Below, in pieces: positions 38,519 through 49,389 of a stretch of DNA of 64,000 nt. The translations under genes and the position numbers were made by a program. The notes beneath the pieces are model-generated. The model had not been told where the DNA came from. It saw nothing but the letters and a program-made list of their open reading frames with translations, and did no database searches. This stretch comes from Physcomitrium patens (Eukaryota > Streptophyta > Bryopsida > Funariales > Funariaceae), in contig NC_037253.1 of assembly GCF_000002425.4 (NCBI RefSeq), forward strand, positions 13,102,272 to 13,166,271. The letters are read 5' to 3'. The first letter of the stretch is position 1; the number at the start of each line of letters is the position of its first letter.

Positions 38519-40111
38519 GGACCGTGCGGCTGGAATCTTGTACAACTTCTAATGAAGGTCCTATCCTCTCCTTAGAACCATCTCCTTGTTTTATAATAGA
38601 TGTGCGTTTAGGACCTAATAATTACAAAGCCTCTGCCTTGATAGATTCAGGAGCCTCAGCTTGTTTTTTAGATGAAGAATTTGCTAGATGTCATAGAATA
38701 TCATTAATACAAAAAACCAAACCTGTACACGTAGAAGTCATAGATGGTCGTCCGTTGTCTTCTGGAGATGTAACTCACGAAACACTTCCTGTAGATGTAG
38801 TAATAAATGGTCATAATAGTTGCGTAATTTTTAATATAATTAGATCCCCCTCTAATCCAGTAATTTTAGGCTTATCATGGTTAGAAAAGTATAATCCTCG
38901 AATAGATTGGATTACTCGTAAACTTGATTTTCCTCGGAGCATTAGTAACAGTTCTATTAATCAAGTAAAAAACCATGAATCTAGTATAGTAAAACCCGCA
39001 CTTATAGGTGCAAAAGCATTTATACACGCAGCAAAAGAAGGATCAACTTTTGCTATTTATGCTGCACCTATTTCTGAAAGCGTAAAGACTTCAAGTGGCA
39101 TTCCAAGTCAATATCAGGATTATCAAGACGTTTTTGAGAAAAAGAATGCAGATATTCTTCCTGAGCATCGCCCATACGATTATTCAATCGATCTCAAGGA
39201 AGGAACTCAGCCACCATTTGGACCAATTTACAGTTTATCGCAAGATGAGTTGGCTGAACTCAAGACATATATTGACGAGAATTTAGCGAAGAATTTCATA
39301 CGCCATTCAAAATCTCCAGCAGGAGCTCCAATTTTATTCGTAAAGAAAAAAGATGGATCTTTACGAATGTGTGTTGACTATCGAGGACTCAACAAGATCA
39401 CAATCAAGAACAGGTATCCATTATCTTTGATATCAGGACTCCTTGACCAGTTAAATCAAGCTAAGATCTATACAAAAATAGATCTAAGAGGAGCATATAA
39501 TCTAGTACGGATCAAAGAAGGAGATGAATGGAAGACTGCGTTTCGAACCAGGTACGGACACTTTGAATACAATGTCATGCCTTTTGGACTCACGAATGCA
39601 CCAGCTGCTTTTCAACATCTCATGAATGATGTATTTCGTGAATTCTTAGACAATTTTGTCGTCTGCTACCTAGACGATATCCTGATTTATTCTAAGAATG
39701 TTGAAGAACATGAAATACATGTTCGTCAAGTATTACAAAAACTTAGAGATGCAGGATTGTACGCCAAGATAGAAAAGTGTGTATTTCACACTACTCAAGT
39801 TGACTTTTTAGGATACATCATTTCAAATGATGGTCTTATGATGGATTCTAAGAAAGTCCAAACAATCATGGATTGGAAGATTCCAAAGACTGTAAGAGAT
39901 GTCCAATGTTTCTTGGGATTTGCCAATTACTATCAGATCTTCATCAAAGACTTCTCACGAGTTGCAGCTCCACTTACACGCTTGACTAGTAAAGATAAAT
40001 TCCAATGGAACCAAGAAGCGGAAGTAGCATTTGAAGCCTTGAAGACATCGTTTGTCTCTGCACCAGTCTTATATCGTGTTGACTTTTCCAAGGTATTTTT
40101 TATGGAAACAG

Positions 40112-40187
40112 ACGCATCGGATTTTGCCTTGGGTGCAGTTTTATCACAAACGCATCGGATTTTGCCTTGGGTGCAGTTTTATCACAA
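40112..40187 (+). repeat. 38-bp tandem duplication disrupting pol
   Basis: Two adjacent copies of a 38-bp unit (40112-40149, 40150-40187). The minus-strand copy of pol has a single unit and an open frame here, so the duplication is a copy-specific lesion. 38 is not a multiple of three. Confidence 0.95.
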
Positions 40188-42144
40188 ATGGGAACAGATG
40201 ACAAACTTCATCCGATAGCTTTTCATTCAAGAAAATTCTCAGCAGCCGAGATCAATTATGAGATCCACGATAAAGAACTTCTTGCAATTGTGGATTCTTT
40301 TCAAGAATGGCGTCATTATCTAGAAGGTGCTTCTAGTCCAGTCACTGTGTATACAGATCACAAGAACCTCAAGTATTTCATGTCAGCACGCGTGTTGAAT
40401 CGTCGTCAAGCTCGTTGGAGTATGTCTTTGTCAAGATTCGACTTCATTATCACTTATCGGCCAGGAAAACAACAAGGTTTATCCGATGCCCTGTCTAGAC
40501 GTTCTTATTTTGCACCAAAAGAAGGAGATGCAGCTTTTGAGCAACAAAGAACGGTCCTCTTGAAACCGGAGCAATTTCATCTCCGACCAGTGAAATCAAC
40601 ACTGACTGTTGATTCAATTTTTCTCAAGCAAATCCAGTCTAGTATGTCCTCAGACCCTCTTGTTCATGATATCGAGAATAATTCTTCCAAGTCTCATGAT
40701 TCTTCTAAGTTCGAGTTCAAGAATAATCTATTATATTTTGAAGGACGCCTATATGTTCCAGAAGGAAAAGCACGTTTGCGTGTTCTTCAAGCACGTCATG
40801 ACTTTCCAGCAGCAGGTCACTTTGGATATAATAAGACTCTAGAATTCATATCAAGAGATTTTTGGTGGCCACAAATGTGGAAGTCAGTCAAAGACTTTGT
40901 ACAATCATGTGATATTTGTTCAAGATCAAAAATTCCTCGACATCGACCTTACGGACTTCTTCAGCCATTACCTATACCAGAACAACCATGGTCTTCTGTT
41001 TCTATGGATTTCATCACAGATCTTCCAAACTCAAGATCTTATGATTCTATATTTGTGATAGTAGATCGTTTCACCAAGATGGCACATTTTATGCCATGTA
41101 CAAAATCTATCACAGGTGAAGAAACAGCTAAGCTTTTCATTGATAATATCTATCGCTATCATGGATTACCTAAAGATATCATATCGGATAGGGGAACTCA
41201 ATTTGTGTCGAGATTCTGGAGGACTCTTTTCAAGATTTTAAAAGTGGACATAAAGCTATCTTCAGCTTTCCATCCTCAAACTGATGGACAAATAGAGCGC
41301 GTAAACCAAGTCTTGGAACAGTATTTAAGGTGTACCATCAACTACCAACAAGATGATTGGACAATCCTTCTACCATTGGCAGAGTTTGCTTATAATAATA
41401 CAGTACATTCTTCCACGCAACAAACACCTTTCTTTGCCAATTATGGCTATCATCCACGACTTGATACTTTTGATTTTTCAAAAGTTGATAATCCTGCAGC
41501 AAAAGATATGGCAAATCGGTTGTCAGAGTTACATGCAATAATGAAGGTGCAGTTGAAGAAAGCTCAAGAACGACAAAAGATAAATGCAGATGTATATCGT
41601 AAAGAGCAACCACAACTCAACGTGGGTGATAAGGTATGGCTACTTCGTCGCAATATCAAGACCACTCGACCTTGTGACAAATTGGACTATCGTAGGCTTG
41701 GCCCCTTTTCTGTTTCTGAACAGATCAACCCAGTTGCATATCGGTTACATCTATCGGAGTCAATGAAGATCCATCCTGTATTCCACGTGTCTCTTCTTGA
41801 ACCATATAAGACAGTGGATATACAAGGAAGAAGACAAATGCCACCGCCTCCTATAGAAGTAGATAATAATGAAGAATTTGAGGTGGAAGAGATATTAGAC
41901 TCAAGGCGATGCCGAAATAAGCTGGAATATCTTGTTCATTGGCGCGGATATGATATTAGTGAGCGCACATGGGAGCCATCCAGGAATCTAGCAAATGCAT
42001 CAGCTAAAGTCAAAGTTTTTCATCAACGACATCCATCAAAACTAAGATGAAAACCTCTCTTATAAAAGAGACAAGATTGAGGCAAGATAACATTCAATTT
42101 TCTATCCTTGTTTGTAACTTCTTTGCATTTGTGACGCTAATTAG

Positions 42145-42318
42145 ATGGAGAGCCAACAACCAGCGGATTCAATTCAAGAACCTTCGTTTGCTGACTTACC
42201 GGATGAGACATTGCGATTGTCACAACCTTCAAGACGACGCAACCGAGATGAAGACCCTCAAGAACGACATGTTCTTCCTCGAATAGATGTTATGAAGGCC
42301 TCAACAGTGATCAAATAA
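42145..42318 (+). pseudogene. Accessory ORF downstream of pol, truncated copy
   Basis: The ATG lies 95 nt after the pol stop. The first 47 codons are identical in kind to the other copy (polar, charged, begins MESQQPADS). A 115-bp deletion relative to 48528-48642 then shifts the frame, which ends at TAA 42316-42318. The remaining tail homology runs to about 42452. Its function is unknown. Confidence 0.6.
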
Positions 42319-42480
42319 CAGGGTGGTCTTCTCGCCCTGGAATGGGACACCATCGATGGCTAAGAGGACCCATCAACTATCTTCGAAGAGAACAAAGATC
42401 AGAGTATGTAGCAAATACAATTCGCCGCATATTAGATTTTCTCAATATATAATCACCGCTCCTCGTGGAACTCGTCCCTA

Positions 42481-42491
42481 AAAGAGGGGGT
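42481..42491 (+). other. Polypurine tract
   Basis: AAAAGAGGGGG lies 3 nt before the LTR at 42495, the usual position of the plus-strand primer. The outer element has the equivalent purine run just before 48847. Confidence 0.75.
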
Positions 42492-42494
42492 AAT

Positions 42495-43031
42495 GTCACG
42501 GACATACATATAATTACCTATATGAATAGATAAAAGTATGTAAAAGTAGATAAAAGTAGGTTAATTGTGTAATATCTTCTAGAGAAGCTTCTTAGAAGCT
42601 TCATAGACGCTGCTTTGACTTTATAGGAGTCTATAGTTGACTTTTAGGCTAGAAACTTGGTCAACAAGTTAGCAATGTGCGACACATGTTGGAAGCTTAA
42701 AGAACAAGCTAACTACGTGGTCCATCCATAGAAAACTTGCCTTGCAAGCAAAGGCATGTGGCCTAGAAAGTCAACATATATTGGAGGTCTTATAGAACAT
42801 CGCCATGTGGCTTCTAGTTAGATAGTATATATAGAGGCAAGAGTGAAGCCCTCTTCACTCTTGTCAACTCCTTTCTTGCTTCTAGTCTAGTTTCAAGGGT
42901 CTCTAGTTTTCTTGTCTTTTGGCAATAGCCATTCTAGTTTCTCTTTCAATATATATATTTGTTTATTTACCTCTCTTTGAGTGAAGGCTCACTTGTCTGA
43001 ATTGTTTTTCATCGAGTTCTTGTCCTTGACA
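42495..43031 (+). repeat. Inner-element LTR (displaced by inversion)
   Basis: 537 bp, TG...CA. Its last 100 bp match the minus-strand LTR at 47986-48523, not the adjacent outer LTRs. It is followed at 43032 by CCATC and the inverted accessory ORF. Confidence 0.92.
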
Positions 43032-43177
43032 CCATCTATTCGAGGAAGAACATGTCGTTCTTGAGGGTCTTCATCTCGGTTGCGTCGTCTTGAAGGTTGT
43101 GACAATCGCAATGTCTCATCCGGTAAGTCAGCAAACGAAGGTTCTTGAATTGAATCCGCTGGTTGTTGGCTCTCCAT
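43032..43177 (-). pseudogene. Accessory ORF, 5' part (outer element), interrupted
   Basis: Starts at the complement of 43177 and is open to the junction at 43032, ending ...LPRID and the first two bases of the next codon. The matching 3' part is at 48524-48805. Allowing for the 5-bp duplication GATGG, the two parts are in frame. The insertion of the inner element and the later inversion moved this half to the opposite strand. Confidence 0.75.
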
Positions 43178-43271
43178 CTAATTAGCGTCACAAATGCAAA
43201 GAAGTTACAAACAAGGATAGAAAATTGAATGTTATCTTGCCTCAATCTTGTCTCTTTTATAAGAGAGGTTT

Positions 43272-46200
43272 TCATCTTAGTTTTGATGGATGTCGTTGAT
43301 GAAAAACTTTGACTTTAGCTGATGCATTTGCTAGATTCCTGGATGGCTCCCATGTGCGCTCACTAATATCATATCCGCGCCAATGAACAAGATATTCCAG
43401 CTTATTTCGGCATCGCCTTGAGTCTAATATCTCTTCCACCTCAAATTCTTCATTATTATCTACTTCTATAGGAGGCGGTGGCATTTGTCTTCTTCCTTGT
43501 ATATCCACTGTCTTATATGGTTCAAGAAGAGACACGTGGAATACAGGATGGATCTTCATTGACTCCGATAGATGTAACCGATATGCAACTGGGTTGATCT
43601 GTTCAGAAACAGAAAAGGGGCCAAGCCTACGATAGTCCAATTTGTCACAAGGTCGAGTGGTCTTGATATTGCGACGAAGTAGCCATACCTTATCACCCAC
43701 GTTGAGTTGTGGTTGCTCTTTACGATATACATCTGCATTTATCTTTTGTCGTTCTTGAGCTTTCTTCAACTGCACCTTCATTATTGCATGTAACTCTGAC
43801 AACCGATTTGCCATATCTTTTGCTGCAGGATTATCAACTTTTGAAAAATCAAAAGTATCAAGTCGTGGATGATAGCCATAATTGGCAAAGAAAGGTGTTT
43901 GTTGCGTGGAAGAATGTACTGTATTATTATAAGCAAACTCTGCCAATGGTAGAAGGATTGTCCAATCATCTTGTTGGTAGTTGATGGTACACCTTAAATA
44001 CTGTTCCAAGACTTGGTTTACGCGCTCTATTTGTCCATCAGTTTGAGGATGGAAAGCTGAAGATAGCTTTATGTCCACTTTTAAAATCTTGAAAAGAGTC
44101 CTCCAGAATCTCGACACAAATTGAGTTCCCCTATCCGATATGATATCTTTAGGTAATCCATGATAGCGATAGATATTATCAATGAAAAGCTTAGCTGTTT
44201 CTTCACCTGTGATAGATTTTGTACATGGCATAAAATGTGCCATCTTGGTGAAACGATCTACTATCACAAATATAGAATCATAAGATCTTGAGTTTGGAAG
44301 ATCTGTGATGAAATCCATAGAAACAGAAGACCATGGTTGTTCTGGTATAGGTAATGGCTGAAGAAGTCCGTAAGGTCGATGTCGAGGAATTTTTGATCTT
44401 GAACAAATATCACATGATTGTACAAAGTCTTTGACTGACTTCTACATTTGTGGCCACCAAAAATCTCTTGATATGAGTTCTAGAGTCTTATTATATCCAA
44501 AGTGACCTGCTGCTGGAAAGTCATGACGTGCTTGAAGAACACGCAAACGTGCTTTTCCTTCTGGAACATATAGGCGTCCTTCAAAATATAATAGATTATT
44601 CTTGAACTCGAACTTAGAAGAATCATGAGACTTGGAAGAATTATTCTCGATATCATGAACAAGAGGGTCTGAGGACATACTAGACTGGATTTGCTTGAGA
44701 AAAATTGAATCAACAGTCAGTGTTGATTTCACTGGTCGGAGATGAAATTGCTCCGGTTTCAAGAGGACCGTTCTTTGTTGCTCAAAAGCTGCATCTCCTT
44801 CTTTTGGTGCAAAATAAGAACGTCTAGACAGGGCATCGGATAAACCTTGTTGTTTTCCTGGCCGATAAGTGATAATGAAGTCGAATCTTGACAAAGACAT
44901 ACTCCAACGAGCTTGACGACGATTCAACACGCGTGCTGACATGAAATACTTGAGGTTCTTGTGATCTGTATACACAGTGACTGGACTAGAAGCACCTTCT
45001 AGATAATGACGCCATTCTTGAAAAGAATCCACAATTGCAAGAAGTTCTTTATCGTGGATCTCATAATTGATCTCGGCTGCTGAGAATTTTCTTGAATGAA
45101 AAGCTATCGGATGAAGTTTGTCATCTGTTCCCATTTGTGATAAAACTGCACCCAAGGCAAAATCCGATGCGTCTGTTTCCATAAAAAATACCTTGGAAAA
45201 GTCAACACGATATAAGACTGGTGCAGAGACAAACGATGTCTTCAAGGCTTCAAATGCTACTTCCGCTTCTTGGTTCCATTGGAATTTATCTTTACTAGTC
45301 AAGCGTGTAAGTGGAGCTGCAACTCGTGAGAAGTCTTTGATGAAGATCTGATAGTAATTGGCAAATCCCAAGAAACATTGGACATCTCTTACAGTCTTTG
45401 GAATCTTCCAATCCATGATTGTTTGGACTTTCTTAGAATCCATCATAAGACCATCATTTGAAATGATGTATCCTAAAAAGTCAACTTGAGTAGTGTGAAA
45501 TACACACTTTTCTATCTTGGCGTACAATCCTGCATCTCTAAGTTTTTGTAATACTTGACGAACATGTATTTCATGTTCTTCAACATTCTTAGAATAAATC
45601 AGGATATCGTCTAGGTAGCAGACGACAAAATTGTCTAAGAATTCACGAAATACATCATTCATGAGATGTTGAAAAGCAGCTGGTGCATTCGTGAGTCCAA
45701 AAGGCATGACATTGTATTCAAAGTGTCCGTACCTGGTTCGAAACGCAGTCTTCCATTCATCTCCTTCTTTGATCCGTACTAGATTATATGCTCCTCTTAG
45801 ATCTATTTTTGTATAGATCTTAGCTTGATTTAACTGGTCAAGGAGTCCTGATATCAAAGATAATGGATACCTGTTCTTGATTGTGATCTTGTTGAGTCCT
45901 CGATAGTCAACACACATTCGTAAAGATCCATCTTTTTTCTTTACGAATAAAATTGGAGCTCCTGCTGGAGATTTTGAATGGCGTATGAAATTCTTCACTA
46001 AATTCTCGTCAATATATGTCTTGAGTTCAGCCAACTCATCTTGCGATAAACTGTAAATTGGTCCAAATGGTGGCTGAGTTCCTTCCTTGAGATCGATTGA
46101 ACAATCGTATGGGCGATGCTCAGGAAGAATATCTGCATTCTTTTTCTCAAAAACGTCTTGATAATCCTGATATTAACTTGGAATGCCACTTGAAGTTTTT

Positions 46201-46835
46201 ACGCTTTCAGAAATAGGTGCAGCATAAATAGCAAAAGTTGATCCTTCTTTTGCTGCATGTATAAATGCTTTTGCACCTATAAGTGCGGGTTTTACTATAC
46301 TAGATTCATGGTTTTTTACTTGATTAATAGAACTGTTACTAATGCTCCGAGGAAAATCAAGTTTACGAGAAATCCAATCTATTCGAGGATTATACTTTTC
46401 TAACCATGATAAGTCTAAAATTACTGGATTAGAGGGGGATCTAATTATATTAAAAATTACGCAACTACTATGACCATTTATTACTACATCTACAGGAAGT
46501 GTTTCGTGAGTTACATCTCCAGAAGACAACGGACGACCATCTATGACTTCTACGTGAACAGGTTTGGTTTTTTGTATTAATGATATTCTATGACATCTAG
46601 CAAATTCTTCATCTAAAAAACAAGCTGAGGCTCCTGAATCTATCAAGGCAGAGGCTTTGTAATTATTAGGTCCTAAACGCACATCTATTATAAAATAAGG
46701 AGATGGTTCTGAGGAGAGGATAGGACCTTCATTAGAAGTTGTACAAGATTCCAGCCGCACGGTCCCTATTGTAGCTGGACGTACTCGTTTTCCGACATAC
46801 TGTCTACTTTGACAGCCGTACTCCTCATTTTGTAG
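43272..46835 (-). pseudogene. Chromovirus pol, minus-strand copy
   Basis: Same domain order as the plus copy: protease, RT with YLDD, RNase H, DD35E integrase, chromodomain. It lacks the 38-bp duplication, so RT and RNase H are continuous (46034-44442). It is instead broken by nonsense changes relative to the plus copy: CAA to TAA at about 46171, after protease (GIPS), and TGG to TAG at about 44439, in the integrase zinc-finger region. The integrase core and chromodomain are open at 44318-43272. Confidence 0.93.
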
Positions 46836-47773
46836 TTACGTCGCTTCTTTGGACAATGTTGAGCAGTGTGCTTAGGTTCTCCACAATATAAGCACAATCC
46901 TTCTTGTCGACGACGAGACTTTTCTTGCTCAGTAAGAGGTTTGAAACGTACCGCATCAATTTGCATATCCTCTACTTCTGAAGGTATGTGTTGAGGAGAC
47001 GTCGGTGTTGCCATTGAATTGTAGTAACGTTGAGGCCTACTTGTGCGACTCTCAGATCGAAATTCAAAAAGTCAATTGTCGCACTTCACAGCAAAGTCAA
47101 TTGCTTGACTCAATGTTTGAGGATCAGGTAAATTAAGCATCAATTTCTTTACCTCATATTGTAATCCGTAGAGAAATTGACTCACAAGTGCGGCATCATC
47201 CCACTTGATATCAGTTGCAAGTTGTCGAAATTACGAAGCATATAATGTTACTGATCGATTGCCTTGTCGCAAAAAATGGATCTTGTTGGTTGCAACACGA
47301 ATTGCATCATGTTCTCCAAACATGGATCGAAACTCCGCCAAAAAAGCCTCCAGATTATCCAATATTGGATCTCGTCGTTCAAGAAAAGATGAAAACCATG
47401 GCAATGCTGAACCTGAAAGAAGTGTACCAATGAATCTAACTTGTGACCCTGGAGTTGGATAGCTCTGGGGTTGAAGTTCAATCACTAATTGGACCTGATT
47501 GATGAATCCTCGAAACTTGGATCTGGTACCATCAAACTTCTCGGGCAAGGCCACTCTCGGTTCTCTAACACTCGAAGGGTGTTCCATTCTGGGAGAAGGG
47601 ACATGATTTGGTGCAGATGTTGAAGCAGCCCCAATCATCTCTATATCTTCACTTCCTACCATTCTTGTTGCTTCTTGTGGTGGTAAATTGAGTTGATGCA
47701 TCGCAAGCATTAACTCCCTCAATTATTCTTGCATCTGTGCCATTGCACTCTTCATTTAACCAAGCTCTGCCAT
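46766..47773 (-). pseudogene. Chromovirus gag, minus-strand copy
   Basis: ATG at the complement of 47773. It has stops at codon 6, at the shared TAA position, at CAA-to-TAA near 47234 and at CGA-to-TGA near 47070. The zinc knuckle is intact in 46766-47014. It overlaps pol in the -1 frame, as in the plus copy. Confidence 0.85.
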
Positions 47774-47985
47774 AGTAGCACTTAGAAAAGAGAAGATGTC
47801 TAATAACGCTCAAAACAAATAGAAGAGAGGAATTGATAACAAAGAAAATACTAAGAACAATATCAGTTTAAAAGAGGATAATCCGCAACTTCTAATGCGC
47901 TTATGTCTTATCAAGAAAAAGGGGTAATCCACTCTTAATCAAGAAAAGACAAAGCTCTCATATTGTAAGTGTACTCTTGTCAATC

Positions 47986-48523
47986 TCTCAAGGACAAGAA
48001 CTCGATGAAAAACAATTCAAACAAGTGAGCCTTCACTCAAAGAGAGGTAAATAAACAAATATATATATTGAAAGAGAAACTAGAATGGCTATTGCCAAAA
48101 GACAAGAAAACTAGAGACCCTTGAAACTAGACTAGAAGCAAGAAAGGAGTTGACAAGAGTGAAGAAGGCTACACTCTTGCCTCTATATATACTATCTAAC
48201 TAGAAGCCACATGGCGATGTTCTATAAGACCTCCAATATATGTTGACTTTCTAGGCCACATGCCTTTGCTTGCAAGGCAAGTTTTCTATGGATGGACCAC
48301 GTAGTTAGCTTGTTCTTTAAGCTTCCAACATGTGTGGCACATTGCTAACTTGTTGACCAAGTTTCTAGCCTAAAAGTCAACTATAGACTCCTATAAAGTC
48401 AAAGCAGCGTCTATGAAGCTTCTAAGAAGCTTCTCTAGAAGATATTATATAATTAACCTACTTTTATCTACTTTTACATACTTTTATCTATTCATATAGG
48501 TAATTATATGTATGTCCGTGACA
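47986..48523 (-). repeat. Inner-element 5' LTR, minus strand
   Basis: 538 bp. The terminal TGTCA on the gag side has mutated to TCTCA. The internal TATA and 11-mer (48150-48160) and the adjacent PBS (47973-47983) are intact in the minus orientation. It is followed at 48524 by the duplication GATGG. Confidence 0.92.
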
Positions 48524-48805
48524 GATGGTGAGATACAACGCATTTGGTATCACGACCTTGGAAGAGATTCTCGATGTTTGGTGATATTATTGGAGATAGG
48601 AACGACTCCTGATGGTGTTTCAAATGTATTATTTGAAGGAAGTTATGAAGGCCTCAACAGTGATCAAATAACAGGGTGGTCTTCTCGCCCTGGAATGGGA
48701 CACTATCGATGGCTAAGAGGACCCATCAACTATCTTCGAAGAGAACAAAGATCAGAGTATGTAGCAAATACAATTCGCCGCATATTAGATTTTCTCAATA
48801 TATAA
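48524..48805 (+). pseudogene. Accessory ORF, 3' part (outer element)
   Basis: Continues the ORF interrupted at 43032. It is open for 93 codons and ends ...RRILDFLNI then TAA, 42 bp before the LTR at 48847. The segment looks globular (IWYHDLGRDSRCLVILLEIG and HYRWLRGPINYLRREQRS) and has no membrane segment. I recognise no domain. The open frame from 48512 begins inside the LTR, so its first four codons are not native. Confidence 0.65.
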
Positions 48806-48846
48806 TCACCGCTCCTCATGGAACTCGTCTCTAGAAGGGGGGGTTA

Positions 48847-49384
48847 TGTCACGGACATACATATAATTACCTATATGAATAGATAAAAGTATGTAAAAGT
48901 AGATAAAAGTAGGTTAATTATGTAATATCTTCTAGAGAAGCTTCTTAGAAGCTTCATAGACGCTACTTTGACTTTATAGGAGTCTATAGTTGACTTTTAG
49001 GCTAGAAACTTGGTCAACAAATTAGCCATGTGCCACACATGTTGGAAGCTTAAAGAACAAGCTAACTACGTGGTTCCTCTATAGAAAACTTGCCTTGTAA
49101 GCAAAGGCATGTGGCCTAGAAAGTCAACATATATTGGAGGTCTTATAGAACATCGCCATGTGGCTTCTAGTTAGATAGTATATATAGAGGCAAGAGTGAA
49201 GCCCTCTTCACTCTTGTCAACTCCTTTCTTGCTTCTAGTCTAGTTTCAAGGGTCTCTAGTTTTCTTGTATTTTGGCAATAGCCATTCTAATTTCTTTCTT
49301 AATATACATATTTCTATTTTGTCCTATTTCTTTGAGAAAAGTCTCACTTACTCTTTAGCTTTCATCGAGTTCTTGTCCTTGACA
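48847..49384 (+). repeat. Outer 3' LTR
   Basis: 538 bp. It pairs with 36761-37298 by its diagnostic 3' end and by the flanking TACGT duplication at 49385-49389. Confidence 0.93.
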
Positions 49385-49389
49385 TACGT

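Larger units (their letters stand above)
38449..42050 (+). pseudogene. Chromovirus pol (PR-RT-RNaseH-IN-chromodomain), plus-strand copy
   Basis: Domains in order: aspartic protease with DSGA (38644-38655); reverse transcriptase with VDYRG, PFGLTNAP and YLDD (YLDD at 39667-39678); RNase H (METDASDFALG, HDKELLAI, VYTDHKN); integrase with an HHCC-type zinc finger and a D-D-35-E core (D of MDFITD, D of ISDRGTQF, E of GQIERVNQ, with 35 residues between the last two); and a C-terminal chromodomain (EVEEILDSR...YLVHWRGYD...TWEPSRNL). A 38-bp tandem duplication at 40112-40187 shifts the frame in RNase H, so the ORF is split into 38449-40218 and 40167-42050. Apart from that, the frame is open. Confidence 0.93.
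36761..49384. mobile_element. Composite nested chromovirus: outer element plus inverted inner element
   Basis: This contains four LTRs of about 538 bp and two nearly identical internal regions in opposite orientation. The outer LTR pair (36761-37298, 48847-49384) shares a distinctive 3' end with an AGAAAAGTC-type stretch and is bounded by TACGT duplications. The inner pair (42495-43031, 47986-48523) shares a different 3' end (AGTGAAGGCTC-type). The inner copy inserted in reverse orientation into the outer element's tail, with duplication GATGG, seen at 48524-48528 and as its complement CCATC at 43032-43036. The segment between the two internal regions later inverted, so each internal half is now probably a chimera of the two copies. 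The arms 36761-42286 and 43032-48523 form a near-perfect inverted repeat. Confidence 0.88.

Noticed and set aside
43036-43275. 79-codon frame, identical to one at 42047-42286
   Set aside because: It is in a different frame from the accessory ORF, overlaps it and merely reflects the duplicated tail. No support for coding.
36761-48523. Two independent complete elements inserted tail to tail
   Set aside because: Neither half has matching LTR variants at both ends or its own direct target duplication. The TACGT pair spans both, and GATGG appears in inverted form.
48512-48805. Stand-alone 97-codon gene
   Set aside because: Its first codons are LTR sequence. It is the 3' part of the interrupted accessory ORF of the outer element.
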